DNA of 64,000 bases from NCBI RefSeq assembly GCF_001429245.1, contig NZ_LMJE01000007.1, positions 411,127 through 475,126 on the forward strand, read 5' to 3'. Under the pieces are notes generated by a model that searched no databases, was not told the DNA's origin, and was given only the letters and a program-made list of their open reading frames with translations. Of this stretch, positions 53,120-61,962 are shown in pieces; within the stretch, counting starts at the first letter, position 1; each line of letters opens with the position of its first letter. The position numbers and the translations under genes are program-made. The stretch is from Rhizobium sp. Root274. Its GTDB lineage: Bacteria; Pseudomonadota; Alphaproteobacteria; Rhizobiales; Rhizobiaceae.

Positions 53120-53527
53120 TCAGTCTTCTTTTGCCCGCGTCGATAACGCCCCCCTCAGGGTCTCTCCGGCATGTCCATCGAACCACCGGAGCATCTCGCC
53201 GACGCCAGCGTCTTCGGCTGCTCCGGGCTTGGCTCCACAAAGCTCGGCACAGGCCGCAGCCATAGAAGTCAGGACCCGAGCGGTCTCCGGAACATAGGCG
53301 AGATCGTCGGCGGCCGCGTGCCGTGTGCGGATGATGGCGTAGCGCATGGCTTCCGGATAGGTCCATGCGCTCGTCAACACGTCCTGCACACTGACAGCCT
53401 GGCCATGGACGACTGTGGTCGCGTCACGATCAGTCTCGCGATACCCTACACTCTCGACCTCCTCGCAGAAGTCGATTGCCGCAGTCATCATCTGCCGGAC
53501 GAGCGCCCAGTCGGTGCGCGTGGTCAT
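53120..53527 (-). CDS. Hypothetical protein
   Basis: A 135-residue, mainly helical protein that I do not recognise: TDWALVRQMMTAAIDFCEEV at the start, QDVLTSAWTYPEAMRYAIIR in the middle, and an acidic/alanine-rich end. Its start overlaps nothing; the clpS2 stop lies three bases upstream, so it is probably translated with clpS2. The codon pattern is like that of real genes (GC-rich third positions). No membrane segment or signal peptide is present. Confidence 0.6.
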   Translation of the reverse strand: MTTRTDWALVRQMMTAAIDFCEEVESVGYRETDRDATTVVHGQAVSVQDVLTSAWTYPEAMRYAIIRTRHAAADDLAYVPETARVLTSMAAACAELCGAKPGAAEDAGVGEMLRWFDGHAGETLRGALSTRAKED

Positions 53528-53530
53528 GCC

Positions 53531-53839
53531 TCATTCCTCCGGCTCAGCCGTAAACAACAGCGGCATCCCTGCCTCCTTGGCGAGATCCATCGCCTCCGTC
53601 ACCTTCGTCTCCGCAATCTCGCGGGTGCAGACCACGACCACCGCCGAGCCAAACTTGTGCGCCGTCATCATCACGCGGTTGCCCGTCTCTTCGCTCATCC
53701 GAAACACCACTTTCAAGACGATCGTCACGAACTCGCGCGGCGTGTAGTCGTCATTGTGCAGCATGACCTTGTAGAGCCGCGGCTTCTCCACCTTCGGCTT
53801 CGTTTCGGTCTTCGGTGTAAGCACCGTATCCTTCGCCAT
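53531..53839 (-). CDS. clpS: ATP-dependent Clp protease adaptor ClpS (second type)
   Basis: A 102-residue adaptor. The N-terminal tail TPKTETKPKVEKPR is basic and flexible, then LYKVMLHNDDYTPREFVTIV contains the N-end-binding HNDDYT motif, and RVMMTAHKFGSAVVVVCTRE the conserved histidine (AH-K-G) pocket. Rhizobia carry two ClpS proteins; the pattern YKVMLHNDD and VLKVVFRMSEETGNRV fits the ClpS2 group rather than the housekeeping one linked to clpA. It delivers N-degron substrates to ClpAP. Confidence 0.9.
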   Translation of the reverse strand: MAKDTVLTPKTETKPKVEKPRLYKVMLHNDDYTPREFVTIVLKVVFRMSEETGNRVMMTAHKFGSAVVVVCTREIAETKVTEAMDLAKEAGMPLLFTAEPEE

Positions 53840-53953
53840 GGTGTTCCTTCCGGATCTAGAGGCCGCTTCAAGGCCTGTAACACTTGACCATGCCCCTCCT
53901 ATACCTCATAGGCGTGGGCAACGAAAATCCATCCCGAGCAGGTATATAGAGCC

Positions 53954-55057
53954 ATGGGCTTCAAATGCGGTATCGTCGGGCTGCCGAATGTCGGCAAGTC
54001 CACACTCTTCAACGCGCTGACCAAGACGGCGGCCGCCCAGGCGGCGAACTATCCCTTCTGCACGATCGAGCCGAACACCGGTGAAGTGGCCGTTCCCGAT
54101 CCGCGCATGAAGAAGCTGGCCGACATCGCCGGCTCCAAGGAAATCATCCCGACCCGCATTTCCTTCGTCGACATCGCCGGCCTCGTGCGCGGCGCCTCGA
54201 AGGGCGAAGGTCTCGGCAACAAGTTCCTGGCCAACATCCGCGAAGTCGACGCCGTCGTCCACGTTCTGCGCTGCTTCGAAGATGATGACATCACCCATGT
54301 CGAAGGCAAGATCGACCCGGTCGGTGACGCCGATACGATCGAGACCGAGCTGATGCTCGCCGACCTGGAAAGCCTCGAGCGCCGCGTCGAACAGGCCCGC
54401 AAGCGCGCCACCGGCAAGGACAAGGAAGCGGCCGCCCAGCTGCCGGTCATGGAAGCCGTCATCAAGCTGCTGAACGAAGGCAAGCCGGCCCGCGTTCTCC
54501 TGAAGACCATGGCTGCCGACGAGATCGAAGTCCTGAAGGGACTGAACCTCCTGACCTCGCATCCGGTTCTTTACGTCTGCAACGTCGCCGAAGGTGATGC
54601 CGCAACCGGCAACAAGCACACCGAAGCCGTCGCCAAGATGGCCGCCGAACAGGGCGCCGAATGCGTCATCATCTCGGCCGCCATCGAAGCCGAAGTCGCT
54701 CAGCTGCCGGAAGAGGAAGCGACCGAATTCCTCTCCGCACTCGGCCTCGACGAAGCCGGCCTCGACCGTCTGATCCGCGCCGGCTACCACCTGCTCGACC
54801 TCATCACCTATTTCACCGTGGGCCCGAAGGAATGCCGCGCCTGGACCATCGTCCGTGGCACCAAGGCACCGGCCGCAGCCGGCGTCATCCACACCGATTT
54901 CGAACGCGGCTTCATCCGCGCCTTCACCATCGGCTACGACGACTACATCGCCTTCAAGGGCGAAGTCGGCGCCAAGGAAGCCGGCAAGGGCCGCGACGAA
55001 GGCAAGGAATATGTCGTCCACGACGGCGACGTCATTCACTTCCGCTTCAACACCTGA
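53954..55057 (+). CDS. ychF: Redox-regulated ribosome-binding ATPase YchF
   Basis: A 367-residue Obg-family protein that prefers ATP. G1 is [20 protein letters not shown] (8 onward), then [20 protein letters not shown] (G3), coiled-coil helices in the middle, and a C-terminal TGS-like domain [20 protein letters not shown] then [12 protein letters not shown]. YchF responds to oxidative stress. AGGTATATAGAGCC precedes the ATG. It normally follows pth in rhizobia; here TetR, RidA, a hypothetical and clpS intervene. Confidence 0.95.
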   Translation: MGFKCGIVGLPNVGKSTLFNALTKTAAAQAANYPFCTIEPNTGEVAVPDPRMKKLADIAGSKEIIPTRISFVDIAGLVRGASKGEGLGNKFLANIREVDAVVHVLRCFEDDDITHVEGKIDPVGDADTIETELMLADLESLERRVEQARKRATGKDKEAAAQLPVMEAVIKLLNEGKPARVLLKTMAADEIEVLKGLNLLTSHPVLYVCNVAEGDAATGNKHTEAVAKMAAEQGAECVIISAAIEAEVAQLPEEEATEFLSALGLDEAGLDRLIRAGYHLLDLITYFTVGPKECRAWTIVRGTKAPAAAGVIHTDFERGFIRAFTIGYDDYIAFKGEVGAKEAGKGRDEGKEYVVHDGDVIHFRFNT

Positions 55058-55068
55058 AGCCACCCCAC

Positions 55069-55097
55069 AAGGCGCCCCTCGCGAGGGCGCCTTTTTT
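55069..55097 (+). terminator. Intrinsic terminator after ychF
   Basis: AAGGCGCCC (55069-55077) and GGGCGCCTT (55085-55093) form a perfect 9-bp stem with a 7-base loop, then T run. Confidence 0.88.
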
Positions 55098-55168
55098 CTG
55101 CGCGAATAACAAGTTCACACTTGAACATACCGGGAGACTGCGCAGACTGTCCGAAAACCGAGGACGAC

Positions 55169-55642
55169 ATGACAGCACCCGACAAGCTCCACTATGAAGA
55201 CTTTAGCGAAGGCCGCCGCTTCGAGCTCGGCCCCCGCACGGTCACGGCAGACGAGATCATCGCCTTCGCCAGCGAGTTCGATCCGCAGCCCATGCACCTC
55301 TCGGAAGAAGCCGGCAAAGCCAGCATCCTCGGCGGCCTCTCCGCCTCTGGCTGGCATACGTCGAGCCTTTTCATGCGGATGATGATCGACGCTTACGTGC
55401 TCAACACCGCGTCTGAAGGTGCACCCGGCATCGAATTCATGCAGTGGCGCAAGCCTGTGCTGGCCGGCGACACGCTCTCCGGCCAGTCGGTCGTTGAGGA
55501 GGTCAGGCTCATGCGCTCCCGTCCCCATCTCGGCATCGTCACCTTCGGCCATGAAATCCACAATCAGCGCGGCGAGCTGGTCATGAAGGCGCGCAATGCC
55601 GTCATGGTCCGCCGTCGCGAGACTGCCGAGGTGCTGGCATGA
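55169..55642 (+). CDS. MaoC-like hot-dog dehydratase 1
   Basis: A 157-residue hot-dog-fold protein. HYEDFSEGRRFELGPRTVTA, FASEFDPQPMHLSEEAGKAS (catalytic D and H: DPQPMH) and GGLSASGWHTSSLFMRMM match (R)-specific enoyl-CoA hydratase-like MaoC proteins. GAGGACGAC precedes the ATG at 55169. It overlaps the next MaoC gene by four bases (ATGA) and shares its fold and motif, so the two are paralogues likely forming a heterodimer. Confidence 0.87.
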   Translation: MTAPDKLHYEDFSEGRRFELGPRTVTADEIIAFASEFDPQPMHLSEEAGKASILGGLSASGWHTSSLFMRMMIDAYVLNTASEGAPGIEFMQWRKPVLAGDTLSGQSVVEEVRLMRSRPHLGIVTFGHEIHNQRGELVMKARNAVMVRRRETAEVLA

Positions 55643-56127
55643 AGATGTTCGACCTATATCCCGCCGGCACACGGCTCGAACTCGGCAGCGTCACCTTCAG
55701 CGCCGAAGACATCATCCGCTTTGCCGAGCAGTTCGACCCCCAGCCTTTCCATGTCGATGCGGAAGCGGCGAAGTCTTATGTCTTCGGTGCGCTTTGCGCC
55801 TCCGGCTGGCACACCTGCGCCAACTGGATGAAGAGCTTTATCGGCTTCATCGGCCGCGAAATGAAGCGCCTCAAGGCCGAGGGTCTCGAGCCTCCAAGGA
55901 TCGGCCCCTCGCCCGGCTTTTCCGAGCTGCAATGGCTGAAACCCGTTTTTGCCGGCGACACTGTCACCTTCTTCATGACCCCGATCGACAGCCGGACCGT
56001 GAGCGGAAAGCGCCGCTACATGCTGAACTCAGCCCTCTCCGAAGGCGTCAACCAGCACGGCGAAACGGTACTCCGCTTCAAAAGCAACCTGATCGAATTC
56101 TTTCCCGACGAGGAGCAAGCGCCATGA
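55639..56127 (+). CDS. MaoC-like hot-dog dehydratase 2
   Basis: A 162-residue MaoC-type protein beginning MKMFDLYPAGTRLELGSVTF. FAEQFDPQPFHVDAEAAKSY carries the hydratase motif DPQPFH, and GALCASGWHTCANWMKSFIG the matching hydrophobic site. It overlaps both neighbours by four bases, with the glutathione peroxidase gene beginning at 56124. The three-gene unit has no visible terminator between its members. Substrate unknown; candidates are short acyl-CoA or PHA precursors. Confidence 0.87.
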   Translation: MKMFDLYPAGTRLELGSVTFSAEDIIRFAEQFDPQPFHVDAEAAKSYVFGALCASGWHTCANWMKSFIGFIGREMKRLKAEGLEPPRIGPSPGFSELQWLKPVFAGDTVTFFMTPIDSRTVSGKRRYMLNSALSEGVNQHGETVLRFKSNLIEFFPDEEQAP

Positions 56128-56600
56128 GCGTCCACGATTTCACCATGACTGCCATTGACGGCACAGAGCGCAGCCTGAAGGACTATGCTGGCAAAGTGCT
56201 TCTGATCGTCAACACGGCAAGCGCCTGCGGCCTCACCCCGCAATACGAGGGCCTGGAGGCCCTCTACAAAGCCAATCCCGATCTCGTCGTCCTCGGCTTC
56301 CCCTGCAACCAGTTCGCCGGCCAGGAGCCCGGCACGGAAAAGGAAATCGCCCTCTTCTGCGAAACCCAGTTCGCCGTCACCTTTCCGCTCTTTGCAAAGA
56401 TCGAAGTCAACGGTGAAGGCACCCATCCGCTCTACACCTATCTGAAGGCGCAAACACCGGGTGCCGAACAGGGAACCGAGATCGGCTGGAATTTCGCAAA
56501 ATTCCTCATCGATCGCGATGGGCAGCCGATCGCCCGCTATTCGCCCCGCATGGCACCGTCGGAGCTTGCCGGCGATATCGCCAAAGCCCTGGCAAGCTGA
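56124..56600 (+). CDS. Glutathione peroxidase (cysteine type)
   Basis: A 158-residue non-selenium glutathione/thioredoxin peroxidase. NTASACGLTPQYEGLEALY contains the catalytic Cys35, FPCNQFAGQEPG the conserved Q63, and GWNFAKFLIDRDG the W122/N123 pair. It reduces peroxides, probably with thioredoxin since Cys81 is also present. It overlaps the second MaoC gene by four bases (ATGA), so it is probably co-expressed with the hydratases. Confidence 0.93.
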   Translation: MSVHDFTMTAIDGTERSLKDYAGKVLLIVNTASACGLTPQYEGLEALYKANPDLVVLGFPCNQFAGQEPGTEKEIALFCETQFAVTFPLFAKIEVNGEGTHPLYTYLKAQTPGAEQGTEIGWNFAKFLIDRDGQPIARYSPRMAPSELAGDIAKALAS

Positions 56601-56606
56601 CGCGCC

Positions 56607-57434
56607 ATGGCCGAGTTCCGCTTCCACCCGACACCTGTCAGCGGCCTGGAGGCGGTCTCAGCCACAAGCGCCCATGTCTTTCCCAAACATAGCCACGACA
56701 CCTATGGCATTGGCTTTCTCTCCGCCGGTGGCCAGATCTCGGCCTCCGGTCGCGGCCAGGTGGAGGCCGAAGCCGGCCAGCTGATCACGGTCAATCCGGG
56801 CGAAGTGCATGACGGCGCACCGCTCGGCCGGATGGCCCGCAGTTGGCACATGCTCTATCTGACGCCCGCTCTCGTCTCGGCTTGCGTCTCGGACCACGTC
56901 TCGTCGACCGCAGAGCTGGAATTCGAGTTTCCGGTCTTCACAAACCCGGCCATCCGCAGCCAACTGACCGCGCTGCATACGAAGGTGAACGGCGCGGATG
57001 CAGCCGGCGAGGCAAATGCCGTTCACGAAGCGCTTATCCTCCTCCTCGGCAGAACGCTGAGCCGTCGGACGGCACCACCTCCACCCCTGCCCGCCACACT
57101 CCGCCGTGTGCGCGAACGCCTGGACGACGACCCGGCGGCCTCCGTGAACCTTGCAACCCTCGCCCGCGAAACTGGCCTCAGTCGCTTCCAGCTCATCCGC
57201 GCCTTTCACCAGCACACGGGTCTCACGCCGCATGCCTATCACATGCAGGGCCGCGCAAACCTGAGCCGTCGCCTGCTCAGGCACGGGCTCCCGCCTGCCG
57301 AGGTCGCGGCTGCCTGCGGTTATGTTGACCAGAGCCATATGCACCGCGAATTCCGCCGTCGCTTCGGCATCACCCCCGGCGCCTATCGCAACGCCTGGCT
57401 AAGCCGCAATCCTGTACAAGACCACCCTCCCTGA
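56607..57434 (+). CDS. AraC-family transcriptional regulator
   Basis: A 275-residue AraC-type protein. The N-terminal cupin-like sensor includes HVFPKHSHDTYGIGFLSAGG and INPGEVHD-like VNPGEVHDGAPLG; the C-terminal double HTH is VNLATLARETGLSRFQLIRA then FHQHTGLTPHAYHMQGRANL and AAACGYVDQSHMHREFRRRF. It starts six bases after the peroxidase stop and precedes a LysE-family exporter by 38 bases, the usual AraC-LysE arrangement, so the exporter is its probable target. Confidence 0.9.
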   Translation: MAEFRFHPTPVSGLEAVSATSAHVFPKHSHDTYGIGFLSAGGQISASGRGQVEAEAGQLITVNPGEVHDGAPLGRMARSWHMLYLTPALVSACVSDHVSSTAELEFEFPVFTNPAIRSQLTALHTKVNGADAAGEANAVHEALILLLGRTLSRRTAPPPPLPATLRRVRERLDDDPAASVNLATLARETGLSRFQLIRAFHQHTGLTPHAYHMQGRANLSRRLLRHGLPPAEVAAACGYVDQSHMHREFRRRFGITPGAYRNAWLSRNPVQDHPP

Positions 57435-57472
57435 TACCTGCATCTTCGCTCCCGCCAACGCAGGAGACAGGC

Positions 57473-58081
57473 ATGACCCTCGACTTCCTTCTGACCACCC
57501 TGATCATCGTCGCAACGCCCGGCACAGGCGCTCTCTATACGCTCGCAGCAGCCCTGGGCGGCGGGCGGCGCAATGCCCTGATCGCCGCCTTCGGCTGCAC
57601 GCTCGGTATCATTCCGCACATGCTCGCAGCTGCCCTGGGGCTGGCAGCGCTCGTCGCGACCGATCCCCGCCTCTTCGAGCTGATCCGTTACGCAGGCATC
57701 ACCTATCTCGTCTGGATGGCGATCGGCCTCTGGCGAAGCGGCCTCGTGCAGGAACAGACGACTGAGCCACGCCAGAAAGCCTGGCGCATCATTCGCAAGG
57801 CCGTCCTGATCAACCTGCTCAATCCAAAGCTCTCACTCTTCTTCCTGGCCTTCCTGCCGCAGTTCGTCCACCCCAGCGATCCGGCACCTTTGCTCACCAT
57901 GATCGGCCTGAGCCTCATCTTCATGGCCGTGACCTTCTTGGTCTTCGCAATCTACGGCTTGGCCGCGGCCGCCATGCGCCAGGGGCTCGTCGAACGGCCC
58001 ATGCGCATGCGATTGGTCAACCATGTGCTTGCGGGCGGCTTTGTGCTGATGGCGGGAAAACTGGCGCTGGCGCAACGCTGA
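57473..58081 (+). CDS. LysE/RhtB-family translocator
   Basis: A 202-residue inner-membrane exporter with six hydrophobic segments. The family signature region TPGTGALYTLAAALGGGRRN follows the first helix (TPGPxxL motif, here with T in place of P), and LINLLNPKLSLFFLAFLPQF is the second conserved block. It exports amino acids or related metabolites; the substrate is unknown. AGGAGACAGGC precedes the ATG. The AraC gene upstream is its likely regulator. Confidence 0.88.
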   Translation: MTLDFLLTTLIIVATPGTGALYTLAAALGGGRRNALIAAFGCTLGIIPHMLAAALGLAALVATDPRLFELIRYAGITYLVWMAIGLWRSGLVQEQTTEPRQKAWRIIRKAVLINLLNPKLSLFFLAFLPQFVHPSDPAPLLTMIGLSLIFMAVTFLVFAIYGLAAAAMRQGLVERPMRMRLVNHVLAGGFVLMAGKLALAQR

Positions 58082-58095
58082 GGCACCAGCAAGGC

Positions 58096-58119
58096 CGACC
58101 GGGCGGCAGCGCCCGGTCG
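58096..58119. terminator. Perfect stem-loop between convergent lysE and apt genes
   Basis: CGACCGGGC (58096-58104) and GCCCGGTCG (58111-58119) are perfectly complementary with a GGCAGC loop. No T run follows on either side, so it is a terminator-like stem of uncertain efficiency. Confidence 0.5.
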
Positions 58120-58131
58120 ATGTCAGAGGGC

Positions 58132-58674
58132 TCAATGCCCCTCGAATTCCACCAGGGTGCGAACCTCGACGCCGAGTGCCTCAAGCTTCTTGCGACCGCC
58201 AAGCCCCGGCAGATCGATGACGAAGCAGGCGGAGACGACATCCGCCCCGATCTGGCGGAGCAGCTGCACGGCACCGACAGCCGTGCCACCGGTCGCAATG
58301 AGGTCATCCACCAGGATCACCTTCTCGCCCGGCTTCACCGCGTCCATATGGATCTCCATCTCGTCGACGCCGTATTCCAGGCTGTAGGCGATCCGGACAG
58401 TCTCGTGCGGCAGCTTGCCCTTCTTGCGGATCGGCACGAAGCCGGCAGAGAGCTGATGCGCGACCGCCCCACCCAGGATGAACCCCCGCGCCTCCATGCC
58501 CGCGATCTTGTCGATCTTCAGGCCCGCATAGGGCTGTACCAGCTCGTCAATCGCCCGCCGAAACGCCCGCGCATCGCCAAGTAGGGTGGTGATATCGCGG
58601 AAGATGATCCCCGGCTTCGGATAGTCGGGAATGGAGCGGATGGAGTCGGCCAGTTCAGAAGAAATCTTGGTCAT
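58132..58674 (-). CDS. apt: Adenine phosphoribosyltransferase
   Basis: A 180-residue purine-salvage enzyme converting adenine and PRPP to [23 protein letters not shown] and [20 protein letters not shown] are the adenine-binding parts; [20 protein letters not shown] is the PRPP motif. The ATG at 58674 ([18 protein letters not shown]) matches the family; the open frame to 58743 is upstream noise. The bc1 operon lies upstream on the same strand, separated by a terminator. Confidence 0.95.
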   Translation of the reverse strand: MTKISSELADSIRSIPDYPKPGIIFRDITTLLGDARAFRRAIDELVQPYAGLKIDKIAGMEARGFILGGAVAHQLSAGFVPIRKKGKLPHETVRIAYSLEYGVDEMEIHMDAVKPGEKVILVDDLIATGGTAVGAVQLLRQIGADVVSACFVIDLPGLGGRKKLEALGVEVRTLVEFEGH

Positions 58675-58744
58675 GGAATATCCGAATGTCGGAGAAGAAG
58701 GAGTTGCGCGGACCATACCAAGTTCGGCAGGCCCTCCCAACAAA

Positions 58745-58768
58745 AAAGGCGGTCCGAAGACCGCCTTT
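58745..58768. terminator. Bidirectional terminator between petC and apt
   Basis: AAAGGCGGTC (58745-58754), loop CGAA, GACCGCCTTT (58759-58768): a perfect 10-bp stem with A and T flanks. It ends the petABC operon. Confidence 0.88.
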
Positions 58769-58794
58769 TGTAAGTTCGACCGATCAAAATCCGA

Positions 58795-59673
58795 TCAGTG
58801 TTCCTTGTTCGCATAGACCGACTTCTTGGTCAGGTAGACCAGCGCCGTGAAGATGGCGAGGAAGACCATGACCATGAAGCCCATGCGCTTGCGTTCTTCC
58901 AGATGTGGCTCGGCCGTCCACATCAGGAACGCGGCGACGTCCTGAGCGTACTGGTCGAGCGTCTCCGGCGTGCCGTCGTCATAGGTAACCGCACCGTCCG
59001 AGAGCGGCGGAGCCATGGCGAGAGCGGCAGCGCTCATGAAATACGGGTTGAAATGCGTGCCTTCGGCAACCGTGACGCCTTCCGGCGGCTCCTGATAGCC
59101 GGTCAGGAGGGCATGGATATAATCCGGGCCGCCCTGCTGGTACTGCGTGAAGATGTCGAAGACGAACTGCGGGAAGCCGCGGGTCACGCCGCGCGCCTTG
59201 GCGATCAGCGAGAAGTCCGGCGGAGCCGCACCGTTGTTGGCGGCAGCGGCTGCTTCCTTGTTCGGGAACGGCGACGGGAAGTAGTCGGAAGGCACAGCCT
59301 TGCGGGTGTACATTTCGCCGTCGGCGTTCGGGCCGTCCTGAACTTCGTATTCGCCGGCAAATGCCTTCACCTGCTCTTCCGAATAGCCCAGGTCTTCCAG
59401 CGTGCGGAAGGACACGAGCTTCATCGAATGGCAGGCCGAACAGACTTCCTTGTAGATCTTCAGGCCGCGCTGCAGCTGGCCCTTGTCATAGTGACCGAAG
59501 GGGCCGGCAAAGCTCCAGTTGACTTCCTTCGGCTTCAGGATCGGGTAGTGCCCGCTCTTGGCTGCATGTTCGACCGCATGCTCGAGAGCGGAGCCCTCTT
59601 CTGCGGCCGAGGCCAGGCCGGCGAAGCCGGCCATCGAAGCGATGAGCGCGATGCTCGTGAGAAGCTTCTTCAT
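58795..59673 (-). CDS. petC: Cytochrome c1 of the bc1 complex
   Basis: A 292-residue protein with signal peptide (about 1-23, GLASA), heme-binding VCSACHSMKL (C78, C81, H82), and a C-terminal membrane anchor (GFMVMVFLAIFTALVYLTKK). The distal Met ligand is probably in the YFMSAAALAMAPPLS region. In complex III it passes electrons from the Rieske centre to soluble cytochrome c. It is the last gene of petABC; the ATG at 59673 follows GGGAAAC. Confidence 0.95.
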   Translation of the reverse strand: MKKLLTSIALIASMAGFAGLASAAEEGSALEHAVEHAAKSGHYPILKPKEVNWSFAGPFGHYDKGQLQRGLKIYKEVCSACHSMKLVSFRTLEDLGYSEEQVKAFAGEYEVQDGPNADGEMYTRKAVPSDYFPSPFPNKEAAAAANNGAAPPDFSLIAKARGVTRGFPQFVFDIFTQYQQGGPDYIHALLTGYQEPPEGVTVAEGTHFNPYFMSAAALAMAPPLSDGAVTYDDGTPETLDQYAQDVAAFLMWTAEPHLEERKRMGFMVMVFLAIFTALVYLTKKSVYANKEH

Positions 59674-59699
59674 TGTTCTTGTTTCCCTCTCTCGCGCTA

Positions 59700-61010
59700 T
59701 CAGGCTTGGACAGCAGCAGACTTGCCGCTCTTTTCGAGAACCGCTTCGGTGATCGAGTTCGGGATGCGCTTCGGCGTCTCGAACAGGCCGAGCAGCGGCA
59801 TGATCACGAGGAAGAACCCGAAATAGTAGGCGGTGCCGAGCTGCGAGTAACCGACATAGTTGCCGACGAATTCGCCGCGGAACAGGAGGCCGAACAGGCC
59901 GGTGCCTTCTGCCGGCATGGCGCCGAGCCAGCCGAGGATGATCGAGTTGATCACGAAGAGCCAGAAGAACAGCTTGTACCAGGGGCGATACACGGCCGAG
60001 CGGACCTTCGAGGTATCGAGCCAGGGCAGGAAGAACAGCACGATGATCGCGCCGAACATCACGAGAACGCCGCCGAGCTTCGAGTCGATCGGACCGACAT
60101 TGAAGGTGATGGCGCGCAGCATGGCGTAGAACGGCAGGAAGTACCATTCCGGAACGATATGAGCCGGTGTCTTCAGAGCGTCAGCCGGAATGTAGTTGTC
60201 CGGATGGCCGAGATAGTTCGGCATGTAGAAGACGAACCAGGCGAAGACCAGCAGGAACACCGACAGGCCGAGTGCGTCCTTCAGCGTTGCATAAGGCGTA
60301 AACGCAACGGTGTCGGTCTTCGACTTGACTTCGACGCCAGTCGGGTTGGTCTGGCCGGTGACGTGCAGGGCCCAGACGTGCAGGATGACGACGCCGGCGA
60401 TCATGAACGGCAGCAGGTAGTGCAGCGCGAAGAAGCGGTTCAGCGTCGGGTTGTCGACAGCAAAGCCGCCGAGCAGGAACTGCTGGATCCACTCGCCAAC
60501 CCAGGGGAAGGCGGTGAAGAAGCCGGTGATAACGGTCGCACCCCAGAAGGACATCTGACCCCAGGGCAGAACATAGCCCATGAAGGCGGTCGCCATCATC
60601 AGAAGGAAGATGACCACGCCAAGGATCCAGAGGATTTCGCGCGGAGCCTTGTAGGATCCGTAGTAGAGGCCACGGGCAATGTGCAGGTAGACGGCGATGA
60701 AGAAGAAGGATGCGCCGTTGGCATGCATATAGCGCAGGAGCCAACCATGGTTGACGTCGCGCATGATCTTTTCGACGGAGTTGAAGGCAACCGTCGTTTC
60801 GGCGGCGTAGTGCATGGCGAGCACGACACCGGTCAGGATCTGCACGACCAGCATCACGGCGAGCATGGCGCCGAAGGTGTAAGCATAGTTCAGGTTGCGG
60901 GGAACCGGATAGGCGACAAAGCTGTCATAGACCAGGCGCGGCAGCGGAAGGCGCGCGTCGACCCACTTTTCGATGCCGGTGGACGGCTGGTAACTGGAAT
61001 GGCCACTCAT
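59700..61010 (-). CDS. petB: Cytochrome b of the bc1 complex
   Basis: A 436-residue integral membrane subunit with two b hemes. [72 protein letters not shown], and the Qo-site [15 protein letters not shown] (PEWY) are all present. Length is normal for the fused b6/subunit-IV form of proteobacteria. It sits between petA (14 bases away) and petC (26 bases away) in one operon. Confidence 0.97.
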   Translation of the reverse strand: MSGHSSYQPSTGIEKWVDARLPLPRLVYDSFVAYPVPRNLNYAYTFGAMLAVMLVVQILTGVVLAMHYAAETTVAFNSVEKIMRDVNHGWLLRYMHANGASFFFIAVYLHIARGLYYGSYKAPREILWILGVVIFLLMMATAFMGYVLPWGQMSFWGATVITGFFTAFPWVGEWIQQFLLGGFAVDNPTLNRFFALHYLLPFMIAGVVILHVWALHVTGQTNPTGVEVKSKTDTVAFTPYATLKDALGLSVFLLVFAWFVFYMPNYLGHPDNYIPADALKTPAHIVPEWYFLPFYAMLRAITFNVGPIDSKLGGVLVMFGAIIVLFFLPWLDTSKVRSAVYRPWYKLFFWLFVINSIILGWLGAMPAEGTGLFGLLFRGEFVGNYVGYSQLGTAYYFGFFLVIMPLLGLFETPKRIPNSITEAVLEKSGKSAAVQA

Positions 61011-61024
61011 CTTGTCTTATCCCC

Positions 61025-61603
61025 TCAGCCGATCTTGATCACAGTATCGGAAACGAAGCCATAGGTCGGCACAGCAAGGTTCGCAGGCGCCGGGCCTTTG
61101 CGGATACGGCCGGCCGTATCGTAGTGCGAACCGTGGCAGGGACAGAACCAGCCACCGAAATCGCCGGACTGGCCAAGCGGCACGCAACCGAGATGGGTGC
61201 AGGAACCGATCATGACGATCCAGTTTTCCTTGCCCTCGCCGGCAGAGCGCGCAACGTCCGTTGCTTCAGCCGTCGGATCGATATTGGCATTGCGGGCGAC
61301 CGGGTCCTTGAGGTCGGCAAGCGCCACGGCCTTACCTTCTTCAACTTCCTTGTCGGTGCGGTTGCGGATGAACACGGGCTTGCCGCGCCACTTGACTGTC
61401 AGCGACATGCCGGGCTCGAGCGCCGATACGTCCACTTCGATCGAAGCGAGCGCGAGCGTCGAGGCATCCGGGCGCATCTGGTCGATGAAGGGCCAGGCGA
61501 CCGAAACCGCACCAACCGCACCGGCCATGCCGGTCACCATGTAGAGAAAATCGCGGCGCGTAGGCTCGCCCGCGTGTTCAGTCGTCGTCTCGTGTTCGCT
61601 CAC
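61025..61603 (-). CDS. petA: Rieske iron-sulfur subunit of the bc1 complex
   Basis: A 192-residue Rieske protein. A Tat-type N-terminus ([19 protein letters not shown]) is the membrane anchor; ligands are in CTHLGC (C135, H137, C140) and CPCHGSHYD (C154, C156, H157). Electrons go from ubiquinol through this centre to cytochrome c1. The start is the GTG at 61603 ([10 protein letters not shown]), giving the usual rhizobial length; the open frame continues upstream with a Cys-rich stretch that I do not include. First gene of petABC. Confidence 0.94.
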   Translation of the reverse strand: MSEHETTTEHAGEPTRRDFLYMVTGMAGAVGAVSVAWPFIDQMRPDASTLALASIEVDVSALEPGMSLTVKWRGKPVFIRNRTDKEVEEGKAVALADLKDPVARNANIDPTAEATDVARSAGEGKENWIVMIGSCTHLGCVPLGQSGDFGGWFCPCHGSHYDTAGRIRKGPAPANLAVPTYGFVSDTVIKIG

Positions 61604-61962
61604 GGTCACTTTTTCCTCTTCGCAATCCTGCGACAAACCGCATTTGCCCCCGCAGCGGGAATCACAGTTCGGCCATGTCATGGCCACAGATTCCCCGCCA
61701 GATTGGCGCGTTCTAAGCTCGATATTCCGATCTGTCCAGTCTTCCACCCGAGGGGAGCCACTATGTCGCGGAATAAATTGGCTTTGTCCCCATGCGGCTT
61801 ATAGCCACGCGTCATTGCAGACTGGGCGCCCACGTCCATGGCGGTCGGGGCACGCAATACGGCTGGCAATCGTCAAGCAGGTGACACGCACGAGCACCGC
61901 CTCGAACGAGGCAGCGGAAAGACAACCATCAGGCCATCGCCAAACACGCCGCTGGCCCGAGT
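61604..61962. other. 359-bp gap between petA and the ABC exporter
   Basis: Must hold the petABC promoter. A perfect dyad GGCCATG-T-CATGGCC lies at 61671-61685, about 70 bases before the petA start. TGGACA and TAGAAC on the minus strand, 17 bases apart (complement of about 61710-61738), are a weak promoter candidate. No independent gene or RNA is convincing; open frames here have no family resemblance. Confidence 0.4.

Noticed and set aside
61604..61681. Possible Cys-rich N-terminal extension of the Rieske protein (starting [15 protein letters not shown])
   Set aside because: In frame and intriguing, but it would put a polar segment before the Tat signal, and other rhizobial Rieske proteins start near MSEHE; most likely untranslated leader.
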